64,000 bases of DNA from the NCBI GenBank assembly GCA_028818385.1, contig JAPPNY010000158.1, forward strand, positions 4,371 to 68,370, read 5' to 3'. The stretch comes from Spirochaetaceae bacterium. GTDB taxonomy: Bacteria > Spirochaetota > Spirochaetia > SZUA-6 > Bin103. How positions within the stretch are numbered: the stretch's first letter is position 1; each line of letters starts with the position of its first letter. This document shows positions 25,803-33,222 of the stretch, piece by piece. A model generated the notes under the pieces. It was not told the origin of the DNA and did no database searches. It saw nothing but the letters and a program-made list of their open reading frames with translations. Made by a program: the position numbers and the translations under genes.

Positions 25803-26801
25803 ATGATCACGTTCCTCGTCCGGCGCGTTCTCGTGATGATCCCGACGATGGTGCTGATCTCGATCGTGTCGTTCATCATCATTCAGTTGCCGCCGGGGGA
25901 CTACCTCACCTCCCACATCTCCCGCCTGTCCGAGACCGGCCAGATCGCCGACGACGCGGAGATCGCCTCGCTGAAGAAGCGCTACGGCCTTGATCAGCCG
26001 ATGTTCGTCCAGTACCTGAAGTGGATGTGGGGCGTCCTGCGCGGAGATCTCGGGCAGTCGTTCGAGTGGAACATGGCGGTCAGCAAGCTGATCTGGGAGC
26101 GGATACTGCTCACCGTGATCATCTCGTTCGCCACCCTGCTGTTCACCTGGGCGGTGTCGATCCCGATCGGCATCTACTCGGCCACGCACCAGTACTCGCT
26201 GTTCGACTACTCCTTCACGTTCATCGGCTTCATCGGTCTGGCGACGCCCAATTTCCTGCTCGCCCTGGTGCTGATGTTCGTCGCCTGGGCCTACTTCGGC
26301 CACAGCGTGGGCGGGCTGTTCTCGCCCGAGTACGTGGAAGCTGCCTGGAGCTTCGCGAAGGCGCTGGACCTGCTCAAGCACCTGTGGATTCCCGTGGTGG
26401 TGGTGGGCACCGCCGGCACCGCCGGCCTGATCCGCATCATGCGCGGCAACCTCCTGGACGAATTGCGCAAGCAGTACGTGATCACGGCCACGGCGAAGGG
26501 GCTGCCGCAAACGAGGCTGCTCTTCAAGTACCCGGTGCGCGTGGCCATCAACCCGTTCGTCAGCACCGTGGGCTGGCTGCTGCCCGAGCTCATCTCCGGG
26601 GCGATCATCGCCTCGGTGGTCCTCAGCCTGCCCACCACGGGGCCGCTGCTCCTGGGAGCGCTGCGGAGTCAGGACATGTTCCTGGCGGGGGCGTTCGTGC
26701 TGATCCTGAGCTGGCTGACGGTGGTGGGCACGCTCATCTCGGACGTCCTGCTGGCGTTGGTCGATCCGCGCATCAGGTTCGGAGCACGGGAGGACGCCTG
26801 A
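25803..26801 (+). CDS. DppB/OppB-type ABC transporter permease
   Basis: A 332-residue inner-membrane permease. The N-terminus MITFLVRRVLVMIPTMVLIS is the classic DppB first helix; about six helices follow, with the EAA-like loop in RKQYVITATAKGLPQTRLLFKYPVR (about residue 222-246). It pairs with the gene at 26801, whose start overlaps this stop by one nucleotide (TGATG). Together with the family 5 binding protein at 21813 it forms an oligopeptide-class importer. No ATP-binding subunit lies in this window's operon. Confidence 0.92.
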   Translation: MITFLVRRVLVMIPTMVLISIVSFIIIQLPPGDYLTSHISRLSETGQIADDAEIASLKKRYGLDQPMFVQYLKWMWGVLRGDLGQSFEWNMAVSKLIWERILLTVIISFATLLFTWAVSIPIGIYSATHQYSLFDYSFTFIGFIGLATPNFLLALVLMFVAWAYFGHSVGGLFSPEYVEAAWSFAKALDLLKHLWIPVVVVGTAGTAGLIRIMRGNLLDELRKQYVITATAKGLPQTRLLFKYPVRVAINPFVSTVGWLLPELISGAIIASVVLSLPTTGPLLLGALRSQDMFLAGAFVLILSWLTVVGTLISDVLLALVDPRIRFGAREDA

Positions 26802-27952
26802 TGGGTGACGTGCAGGCGATCCCGGGAGGCCAGGACCCTCCGTCCGGAGACGTGGGTGCCGATTCCTTCGAAGAGCGCTTCTTCATCGCATCGCAGTGGA
26901 GCCTGATGTGGTGGAAGTTCAGGCGGCACAGACTGGCGATCGTCAGCGGCGCAGTGCTGCTTGTCCTCTATATCCTGGCTGGCTTCTGCGAGTTCATCGC
27001 CCCGTATGATCTGACCGAACGCCACCGAAGGTATGTCTATACGCCGCCGCAGCGCATCCGCCTGTTTCACGACGGCCGGATCACGCGGCCGTTCGTCTAC
27101 GGCCTGGAGCGCAGCGTGGACCCGGAGACGCTACGCAAGAGCTACTCCGAGAACCGGAGCGAAGTGTACCCCTTGAGGTTTCTCATCCGCGGACATGAGT
27201 ACCGGTTCTGGGACCTGTTTCCAACCGACGTCCACCTGTTCGGCGTGGACTCAGGAGGGACCGCCTTTCTGCTGGGCACCGATCGGCTGGGCAGGGACAT
27301 GCTTTCCCGGATCGTGTACGGCTCCCGGATTTCCCTGTCCATCGGCCTGATCGGCGTCACCCTTTCGCTGCTGTTGGGGGTGATCCTCGGCGGAGTCTCC
27401 GGGTACTACGGCGGCACGACGGACAACCTCATCCAGCGGTTCATCGAGATGCTGAGGTCCTTTCCGACCATCCCCCTGTGGATGGCGCTGAGCGCGGCGC
27501 TGCCCGCGCAGTGGCCGCCGTTGCGCATCTATTTCGGCATCACGGTGATCCTGTCGCTGGTCGGCTGGACGGGCCTGGCAAGGGTGGTGCGCGGCAAGCT
27601 GCTGGCGTTGCGGGAGGAGGACTACGCCATGGCGGCCAGGGTCGCCGGCGCCAGCGAAGGACGGATCATCGCCGGCCACCTGATCCCGGCCTTCATGAGC
27701 CACATCATCGTCACCGTGACCCTCGCCATCCCCGGCATGATCCTGGCGGAGACCGCCTTGAGCTTCCTGGGCCTGGGACTGCGCCCGCCGGTGACGAGCT
27801 GGGGCGTGCTGCTCCAGGAGGCCCAGAACGTGCGCACGGTTGCGCTGCACCCCTGGCTGCTGCTGCCGGTGCTGTTTGTGATCGTCACGGTGCTGGCCTT
27901 CAACTTCATCGGCGACGGCCTGCGCGACGCCGCCGATCCGTACGCGAGATGA
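26801..27952 (+). CDS. DppC/OppC-type ABC transporter permease
   Basis: A 383-residue permease, longer than typical DppC (about 300) because of an extracytoplasmic insert of roughly 90 residues between helix 1 (LAIVSGAVLLVLYILAGFCEF) and the conserved LLGTDRLGRDMLSRIVYGSR. That insert (RRYVYTPPQRI..YRFWDLFPTDVHLFGVD) is seen in some spirochaetal and Thermotoga-type oligosaccharide/peptide permeases. The EAA loop is EEDYAMAARVAGASEGRIIAGHLIP. The 3' end, coding VTVLAFNFIGDGLRDAADPYAR, occurs in two more degenerate copies at 28971 and 30314. Confidence 0.92.
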   Translation: MGDVQAIPGGQDPPSGDVGADSFEERFFIASQWSLMWWKFRRHRLAIVSGAVLLVLYILAGFCEFIAPYDLTERHRRYVYTPPQRIRLFHDGRITRPFVYGLERSVDPETLRKSYSENRSEVYPLRFLIRGHEYRFWDLFPTDVHLFGVDSGGTAFLLGTDRLGRDMLSRIVYGSRISLSIGLIGVTLSLLLGVILGGVSGYYGGTTDNLIQRFIEMLRSFPTIPLWMALSAALPAQWPPLRIYFGITVILSLVGWTGLARVVRGKLLALREEDYAMAARVAGASEGRIIAGHLIPAFMSHIIVTVTLAIPGMILAETALSFLGLGLRPPVTSWGVLLQEAQNVRTVALHPWLLLPVLFVIVTVLAFNFIGDGLRDAADPYAR

Positions 27953-27974
27953 GCGCGAGGCGGCGTAAAGGCGG

Positions 27975-28817
27975 CTACGGGCGGGAGACGTCGCGCAGCC
28001 GGGCGTAGATGTTGCCAACCCGGTACACCGTCTCTGCGGGAGCGAACCAGCCACGACAGTGCACGGCGTCGGGAGTCACGTCGAAGTGGTAGTGGCCGCC
28101 CATTCCGGGATCGGTGGGATGGTAGCAGTGGGTGTGCTCTCCCGACGGACGAAGGTCCAGCGCGCCGCCGGTGGGGTCGCCGGTCCACAGCACCGAGAAG
28201 CACAGCAACCCGGGGCCGACCGGCTCGTAGTAGCGCAGGAACTCGCTGACGATCTCCTCCCGTTCGAGGTCGTAGTAGGCGTGGCCGATGCAGTCGTAGT
28301 CGGGCATCACGTGGCAGCGGACTTGGCCGGCAAGGAGCTGGAACACGCCGCCCATCGCGATCGGGCCGCCGCCGGCCGCCGCCAGCGGCGCCAGGGCCGC
28401 ACGCATGGCCTGCGGCAGGGAGCCCTCGGCACCGGTGCGGCGGCTCACCTCGATCTCCAGCACCGGCCCCGGTGCGCCGTCGCTGATGAACAGGTTGGCG
28501 AGCCCGGCGAACAGCGCGGCGCGGTAGGGCTCCACCACGCAGCCCCCGTCCGCGGCGACGCGTGCCACCCGCGAGGCGTCCGGCCCGCGCGTGTCCAGAT
28601 TGGCGATCATCTCGCCGCAGTGGCCGTCGAGGGCGGCCGGGCAGGCCATGCCGGCGCCGAGCACGCGGCCGCCGTCCCGGCCGATGCGGCGCTGCAGTTC
28701 CGGCACCGCGAAGCGGACGTCGCGGTAGCGCGGGTTGTGGGCGTAGGGCTCGCCGCCGACGTCGACGATGCAGGGCGCGCTCGCGGTGTCGAGGTGCTCC
28801 TGCCGGTGCACGCTCAT
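27975..28817 (-). CDS. DUF1907 (C11orf54/PTD012-like) putative ester hydrolase
   Basis: A 280-residue protein matching the DUF1907 family whose human member C11orf54 is reported to bind zinc through a His cluster and to have esterase activity. The diagnostic C-terminal GGHYHFDVTPDAVHCRGWFAPAE is present (about residues 240-262), with SGEHTHCYHP upstream giving further His ligands. The family N-terminal part (SEELxxLQxGL in animals) is divergent here: VGGEPYAHNPRYRDVRFAVPEL. ATG 28817 is used; a TTG at 28838 is the other option. No signal peptide. It is convergent with the permease gene, 22 nt away, and probably a separate unit. Confidence 0.75.
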   Translation of the reverse strand: MSVHRQEHLDTASAPCIVDVGGEPYAHNPRYRDVRFAVPELQRRIGRDGGRVLGAGMACPAALDGHCGEMIANLDTRGPDASRVARVAADGGCVVEPYRAALFAGLANLFISDGAPGPVLEIEVSRRTGAEGSLPQAMRAALAPLAAAGGGPIAMGGVFQLLAGQVRCHVMPDYDCIGHAYYDLEREEIVSEFLRYYEPVGPGLLCFSVLWTGDPTGGALDLRPSGEHTHCYHPTDPGMGGHYHFDVTPDAVHCRGWFAPAETVYRVGNIYARLRDVSRP

Positions 28818-28854
28818 GCCGGAACGATCACTTCCCAAGGTAGTGCGACTCGAG

Positions 28855-28969
28855 TCACTTCACCAGCGCCACCAGCGTGGCGTTGACCGGGGTTGCGATC
28901 CCGTAGCGCTCCCCGCGGGCGACGACGGCGCCGTTGATGACGTCGATCTCGGTCGGTCGCGTGCGGCCG
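28855..28969 (-). pseudogene. 3' fragment of a ketopantoate reductase (PanE/ApbA) gene
   Basis: Read on the minus strand, the segment encodes SHGRTRPTEIDVINGAVV..TPVNATLVALVK and a stop, which is the C-terminal substrate-binding motif of PanE (RxTEID..NG). Everything upstream is missing: homology stops at about 28969 exactly where a copy of the dppC-type 3' end begins. It is a decayed remnant. Confidence 0.7.
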
Positions 28970-28970
28970 T

Positions 28971-29006
28971 GCGACGCTGCCGATCCGTACGCGAGACAAG
29001 CGTGAG
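28971..29006 (+). repeat. Degenerate copy of the 26801 permease gene 3' end (copy 2)
   Basis: These 36 bases match 27924-27959 (end of the DppC-type gene) with four differences, including GACGCTGCCGATCCGTACG. The stop codon of the original is altered here. It abuts the panE fragment. Confidence 0.75.
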
Positions 29007-29056
29007 CCGGCCACCGGGTTGACCACTGCCATCGTCAGCCCTTCAATTCAGAAGCC

Positions 29057-30286
29057 ATGGGCACTGCGCGCGGCTACTCCGAATCCGAGCTTCGGGCCAT
29101 GGTTCAGGACGTCGAGTCCGATCTGGTCGAGCGCAAGGAGTCACTGCGCGGAGACGCCCCGACCGGCATCAGGGAGGCCGTATGCGCCTTTGCCAACGAC
29201 CTCCCAGACCACCAGTGTCCCGGCGTCGTGTTCGTGGGAGTGAGTGACGCGGGCAGGCCCACCGGTCTGCCGATCACGGATGCGCTGCTGCGCCAGCTTG
29301 CCGACATCAAGACCGACGGCAACATCGTGCCGCCACCGACGTTGACCGTCGGCACGCACGCCGTGGCGGGGCACGACGTTGCGGTCGTCACGGTCCAGCC
29401 GGCCGACTCCCCGCCGGTCCGCTACCGGGGACGCACCTGGATTCGCGTGGGGCCGCGACGTGCCGTGGCGAGCCTGCAGGACGAACGGATCCTCAACGAG
29501 AAGCGGCGCCATCGCGAGAGCTCATTCGACGCCCATCCGGCACCCGGCGCCCGGCTCGCCGACCTGGATCTGCGCTACTTCGAAGAGGCGTACCTGCCGC
29601 GCGCGGTCGACGCGGCGGCGTTGGAGCAGAACGACCGCAGCACCATCGAGCGGCTCGCTTCCATGAAGATGGTCGCGTCGGCCGACGATCCGCGGCCCAC
29701 GATCTGCGGGATACTGATCCTGGGCAGGCACCCGCGGGATTACCTGCCGGGGGCCTACGTTCAGTTTCTGCGTATCGCCGGCACCGCGCTGGACAGCCCG
29801 ATCGTGGACGAACGCCTGTTCGACGGGCCGGTCGGACCCCTGATCGGAAGCCTGGAAGACAAGCTCGACTCCCACAACCGAACCGCGGTCGACGTCACCT
29901 CCGCCACGCTGGAGACTCGTGCCTCCACGCATGCTCCGGTGGCGCTCCGGCAGCTCGTTCGCAACGCGGTGATGCACCGCAGCTACGAAGGCACCAACAG
30001 CCCGATCCACGTGTACTGGTACGACGACCGCATCGAGATCAACAGTCCGGGCGGCGCTTACGGAGAAGTCTCGGCCGAGAATTTCGGACAGGCGGGTTTC
30101 GTCGCCTACCGCAACCCGCTGGTAGCGGAGGCGATGCGAGTCCTCGATCTCGTGCAGCGATGGGGATCGGGATTGCCCATCGCCCGGCGCGAGCTGCGCG
30201 CCAACCAGCAGCCGGACCCGCTGTTCAACGTCACGCCGCAGCGAGTCTTCTGCACGGTGCGGGCACGCAGTGCCGCACGGCGCTGA
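29057..30286 (+). CDS. AlbA_2 (Schlafen-like) domain regulator with HATPase_c_4
   Basis: A 409-residue protein of the ATP-dependent DNA helicase RecG-related/Schlafen-AlbA family. The AlbA_2 domain covers about residues 10-125 (ESDLVERKESL, FANDLP, GVVFVGVSDAGRPTGL, VRYRGRTWIRVGPRR). The C-terminal HATPase_c_4 region, about 295-375, contains RQLVRNAVMHRSYEG, DRIEINSPGG and GSGLPIARREL. Such proteins are often annotated as putative transcriptional regulators and occur near defence or toxin loci; no activity has been assigned generally. ATG 29057 lacks a clear ribosome site. The gene is bracketed by degenerate copies of the dppC-type 3' end (28971, 30314), which suggests it came in with, or was left by, a rearrangement. 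Confidence 0.8.
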   Translation: MGTARGYSESELRAMVQDVESDLVERKESLRGDAPTGIREAVCAFANDLPDHQCPGVVFVGVSDAGRPTGLPITDALLRQLADIKTDGNIVPPPTLTVGTHAVAGHDVAVVTVQPADSPPVRYRGRTWIRVGPRRAVASLQDERILNEKRRHRESSFDAHPAPGARLADLDLRYFEEAYLPRAVDAAALEQNDRSTIERLASMKMVASADDPRPTICGILILGRHPRDYLPGAYVQFLRIAGTALDSPIVDERLFDGPVGPLIGSLEDKLDSHNRTAVDVTSATLETRASTHAPVALRQLVRNAVMHRSYEGTNSPIHVYWYDDRIEINSPGGAYGEVSAENFGQAGFVAYRNPLVAEAMRVLDLVQRWGSGLPIARRELRANQQPDPLFNVTPQRVFCTVRARSAARR

Positions 30287-30313
30287 GTCCCCCGTCAGCC
30301 TGCCGGGCTTCGC

Positions 30314-30387
30314 GATCGTCACGGTGCTGGCTTTCAACTTCATCGACGGCCTGCGCGACGCCGCCGATCCGTACGCGATATGAGCGC
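30314..30387 (+). repeat. Copy 3 of the 26801 permease gene 3' end
   Basis: These 74 bases match 27880-27956 with a 3-nt deletion (Gly codon lost) and few substitutions. They still encode IVTVLAFNFIDGLRDAADPYAI and a stop. No permease gene precedes it: the coding sequence upstream is replaced by the Schlafen-like gene, so it is a gene-end relic. Confidence 0.85.
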
Positions 30388-30422
30388 TTGTAACGCCCCC
30401 TTTGACTACCGACCAGCGAGAG

Positions 30423-30620
30423 TCATGCGTTGTTCCGCTCAGACTCGGCTTCGGCCCGTGCGGCAGCGCGATCGAACAGCGCTTCCTTGGGCAGGTTGTC
30501 CTCCATTCGCAACCCGATGCCGCGTGCGTCGAAGTCCGCAAAGATCTCGCTCAGCAGTCGGCGCCGCCGTTCCTGGGCTGTCTCGCGCCGTGGCGCACCC
30601 GTCCAACCCTTATTTCTCAT
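30423..30620 (-). CDS. Small protein of unknown function
   Basis: A possible 65-residue, highly charged protein: Arg-rich N-terminal half (RRETAQERRRRLLSEIFADFDARGIG) and acidic-Ala-rich C-terminus (DNLPKEALFDRAAARAEAESERNNA). It begins 8 nt after the aldo/keto reductase stop on the same strand, so it would be cotranscribed. No ribosome site or family is recognisable. It may be a DNA-binding antitoxin-like remnant, but that is a guess. Confidence 0.4.
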   Translation of the reverse strand: MRNKGWTGAPRRETAQERRRRLLSEIFADFDARGIGLRMEDNLPKEALFDRAAARAEAESERNNA

Positions 30621-30628
30621 GGGGCAGC

Positions 30629-31567
30629 CTATCTGGGCTCGGGGACCGGAGCAGCGGGATCAAGCAGCCCCGCCCCGCGCAACTCCGCCCACATCGGTGC
30701 GGGTGGGGCTGCGCGGGTGCCGGCCAGCGCCTGATCCAGCTCGGCGGGGCTGCAGGGGCCGAAGATCAACGAGGCGATGGCCGGCTGCGCGGCCACGAAC
30801 TGCACCGCCGCGTGCGGCAGCTCCACCCCGTGCCGTTCGCACACCTGCTGCAGGCGGCCCACCCGCTCCTTCACTTCCGTCGGTGCCGGAACGTAGTTGT
30901 ATCGCGTGCCGCCGCGCGGGCCGGTGGCCAGGATGCCGCTGTTGAAGATGCCGGCGCCGAGCACCGGACGCCCTGAGCGCCGCTGGCGCTCCAGGAACGG
31001 CAACGCGCCCTGCTCCAGCAGCGTGTAGCGCCCCGCCAGCAGCACGCAGTCCAGGTGCTCGACGAACGGCTCGACCATCGACCAGTGGTTGACGCCGGCG
31101 CTCACCGCGCCGATCAGGCCCTGCTCGCGCCATCCTGCCACCAGCGGCAGGGTCTCCCGCAGCACCTGCTCGGCGAACCCTTCCGGCTCGTGCAGGTGCA
31201 GGACGTCGATCCGCTCGGTGCCGAGCCGGCGCAGGCTGCGCTCGAAGCAGCGCTCCACGCCGGCGGCGCTGAAGTCGTAGTCGAAGTCGCCGGCCACGCC
31301 GCCGGACAGGATGCCCACCTTGGTGTTGAGCACGTAGCTGTCGCGCGGCACGCCGCGCAGGGCGATGCCGAGGCGCTCCTCCGCAAGCCCGTTGCCGTAC
31401 AGCGGAGCGGTATCGAAGAAGCGCACGCCGCACGCCATGGCGTGCTCGATGGTGGCCACCGACTGCCGCTCCGACACCTCGCCGTGCAGCCCGGTTCCCA
31501 GGCCGATCCGCGGCAGGCGCAACCCGGACGGACCGACGGTCGCGGATGCCTGCTGCCCTCGTTCCAT
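30629..31567 (-). CDS. Aldo/keto reductase, aldose-dehydrogenase-like
   Basis: A 312-residue AKR-fold oxidoreductase, closest in pattern to D-threo-aldose/L-fucose dehydrogenases. The catalytic tetrad is visible: Asp and Tyr in FFDTAPLYGNG (about 52 and 57), Lys in LNTKVG (about 82) and His in VLHLHEPEG (about 120). It uses NAD(P)(H) in the cytoplasm to interconvert aldoses and lactones. ATG 31567 is chosen over upstream Met codons because the conserved N-terminus (GLRLPRIGLGTG) begins 13 residues later and a TACGTT box lies 6 nt before it. A small ORF follows 8 nt downstream. Confidence 0.85.
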   Translation of the reverse strand: MERGQQASATVGPSGLRLPRIGLGTGLHGEVSERQSVATIEHAMACGVRFFDTAPLYGNGLAEERLGIALRGVPRDSYVLNTKVGILSGGVAGDFDYDFSAAGVERCFERSLRRLGTERIDVLHLHEPEGFAEQVLRETLPLVAGWREQGLIGAVSAGVNHWSMVEPFVEHLDCVLLAGRYTLLEQGALPFLERQRRSGRPVLGAGIFNSGILATGPRGGTRYNYVPAPTEVKERVGRLQQVCERHGVELPHAAVQFVAAQPAIASLIFGPCSPAELDQALAGTRAAPPAPMWAELRGAGLLDPAAPVPEPR

Positions 31568-31573
31568 GAGCGC

Positions 31574-31579
31574 AACGTA
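31574..31579 (-). promoter_or_regulatory. -10 box of leaderless-type promoter (aldo/keto reductase)
   Basis: Minus-strand TACGTT ends 6 nt before the ATG at 31567. No convincing -35 is seen. Confidence 0.4.
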
Positions 31580-31683
31580 CCGCGAGGCTCGGTCTCGGAC
31601 CATCCCTTCGATGCAGTGAGCGGGCCGGGGTATCAGCGCGCCACGGCAACGGTTACCTTCGCACCGCGTCCCGGAGGCTGACC

Positions 31684-32532
31684 ATGAAGACACTCGACGA
31701 GCATCTTGCCGAGTTCAAGCGGGACGGGTTCACGCTGTTCCCGGGCATGCTCGATACCGGATGGGTCCGGGAGATGCGTGCCGCGTTCGAGGACATCGCC
31801 GACCGCATCCCCACCGCCGACGGCAGCCGTCCGTCGGTGTTCGTCGACGTGCTCGAACACCAGCCGCAGCTCGTGCTGCGGGCGCTTGCGCACGAGCGGC
31901 TGCTCGATTTTGCCGAGATGGTGGTTGGCCCCCACGTCCAACTCGAGTCGATCACCTACCGGCGCACGCCGCCGGAGGAAGCGGCCGACAGCCCGGTACT
32001 GGGGTTTCACCGCGACATGTTCGCCTTCTTCCCCGAGGACGGCGTGTACCATCGGCCGCTGCTTTTCAACGCGCTGTCCTATCTCCAGGATCTGACCGAC
32101 GAGAGCGGCCCGCTGCGCATCATCCCCGGATCCCACAAGCGGGCGCTGCGCATGACCCGCGAGCAGGCCCGGCAGCCGCACCCCGAGGAGGTGATCGTCT
32201 ACCCGAACGCCGGCGACGTCGCCGTGTTCCACTGCAGCATGCTGCACTCCGGGACGGTCAACCGATCAGCCGATCACCGCTACCTGTTCTTCCTCACCTT
32301 CAACCACTCGTGGCTGAAGCACCGCGCCAACTACCAGGGTCCGGTGTCGCAGGCGGTCATCGCCCGGGCGCGGGCGCGCGGCGACCGGCGGCTGCTGCGC
32401 CTGCTCGGCGTCGACGACCAGTTCGTGCAGCGCGCCAACTGCGGCTTCCTGGATCCGGACGAGGAGAACTGGCAACGCTGGATCGCCGAGGACGCAGCCG
32501 CCCGAAAGCCGATTCGATCGTGTTCACCGTAG
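31684..32532 (+). CDS. Phytanoyl-CoA dioxygenase (PhyH) family protein 2
   Basis: A 282-residue Fe(II)/2-oxoglutarate oxygenase. HRD in LGFHRDMFAFF (about residue 109-111) and His in FHCSMLHSGTVN give the iron triad; Arg in HRYLFFLTF binds 2-oxoglutarate. SGPLRIIPGSHKRAL is the core strand signature. ATG 31684 has GGAGG 8 nt upstream. It diverges from the aldo/keto reductase gene, and the PIN toxin gene on the other strand overlaps its last 9 nt. Substrate unknown. Confidence 0.85.
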   Translation: MKTLDEHLAEFKRDGFTLFPGMLDTGWVREMRAAFEDIADRIPTADGSRPSVFVDVLEHQPQLVLRALAHERLLDFAEMVVGPHVQLESITYRRTPPEEAADSPVLGFHRDMFAFFPEDGVYHRPLLFNALSYLQDLTDESGPLRIIPGSHKRALRMTREQARQPHPEEVIVYPNAGDVAVFHCSMLHSGTVNRSADHRYLFFLTFNHSWLKHRANYQGPVSQAVIARARARGDRRLLRLLGVDDQFVQRANCGFLDPDEENWQRWIAEDAAARKPIRSCSP

Positions 32533-32937
32533 GGCCGCGGTGATGCCGAGGCTCCGGGCACAGCGGTTCATGCCCTCATCGTGCGAGAACAGGGCCACCC
32601 CGCCGGCGTCTTCGCCGACCAGCAGCGCGGTCGCGACGTGCAACGCGTCCAGGGTCCGAACGTTGACGGGAAACGGGTCCATCGCCCGCTGCTTGATCTG
32701 CCTCGACATCTCCAGGAGGTCGATGCCCGCGAGGATTTCGTCCAAGCGCTCGCGGGCCACGGCCAGCGATTCGTCGGTGAGCTCGCCGGCCAGGCGACAG
32801 CGATGCAGCACCCGCCGGCACTCGATCTCGATCAGCTCGCTGGACACCACCCGCGGGAACTCCAGCGCATGCCGGATCGACTCCTCTCCCAGCAGGATGT
32901 GACGCAGCAACACCGAGGAGTCCAGGTAGGCTGTCAC
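32524..32937 (-). CDS. PIN-domain ribonuclease toxin (VapC-like)
   Basis: A 137-residue PIN-domain protein. The metal-binding acidic residues are Asp in TAYLDSSVLL (residue 5), Glu in SSELIEIECRR (about 36-40), Asp in VRTLDALHVATA (about 97) and Asp in FSHDEGM (about 118). VapC-type toxins cleave tRNA or rRNA and are held by an antitoxin; here the Phd/YefM-like gene at 32934 overlaps by 4 nt and precedes it, forming a standard two-gene module. The stop overlaps the convergent PhyH gene by 9 nt. Confidence 0.85.
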   Translation of the reverse strand: MTAYLDSSVLLRHILLGEESIRHALEFPRVVSSELIEIECRRVLHRCRLAGELTDESLAVARERLDEILAGIDLLEMSRQIKQRAMDPFPVNVRTLDALHVATALLVGEDAGGVALFSHDEGMNRCARSLGITAALR

Positions 32938-33173
32938 CGCTCGCCGCGCTCCTCGTCCAGGTGCGGCAACGGATCACGCGACGTCAATGGCGGCAGCCGG
33001 CGATAGGCATACGGCCGTGCGGCCGGCTGCACCACGCGGACCGCTTCCGGCACGGGAGCGAGCACGGCGACCGGCGTCGTTCGATCGAGGACGGTGACCG
33101 ACTCCCCCTGCCGCACCCGCCTCAGCTCGGCGCTCAGCGTTGCCTTGAGCCTGGCGATGGCGATCGATCTCAT
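32934..33173 (-). CDS. Phd/YefM-family antitoxin
   Basis: A 79-residue antitoxin with the Phd/YefM N-terminal DNA-binding fold: IAIARLKATLSAELRRVRQGESVTVLDRTTPVAVLAPV, where the motif V-x-D-x-x-x-P-V-A-x-L-x-P is diagnostic. The C-terminal 40 residues, rich in Pro and Arg, would wrap the PIN toxin encoded immediately after it. An interrupted palindrome lies over its promoter (33174-33203), as expected for autoregulation. Confidence 0.85.
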   Translation of the reverse strand: MRSIAIARLKATLSAELRRVRQGESVTVLDRTTPVAVLAPVPEAVRVVQPAARPYAYRRLPPLTSRDPLPHLDEERGER

Positions 33174-33208
33174 GTGACTACCATATGATCATCAGATAGT
33201 CACGTCAA
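33174..33208 (-). promoter_or_regulatory. Leaderless promoter overlaid by a palindromic operator (Phd/PIN module)
   Basis: On the minus strand TTGACG (33203-33208), a 17-nt spacer and TATGGT (33180-33185) are followed 6 nt later by the antitoxin ATG. The interval 33174-33203 is a nested palindrome: outer arms GTGACTA/TAGTCAC and a central ATGATCAT sharing one centre. Antitoxin binding here would block RNA polymerase. Confidence 0.65.
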
Positions 33209-33222
33209 GCGGCCGGATCCGG

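Noticed and set aside
30423..30945. Plus-strand frames opposite the small 65-residue ORF and aldo/keto reductase end
   Set aside because: Ser/Arg/Pro-rich shadow frames; the minus strand has the AKR motifs.
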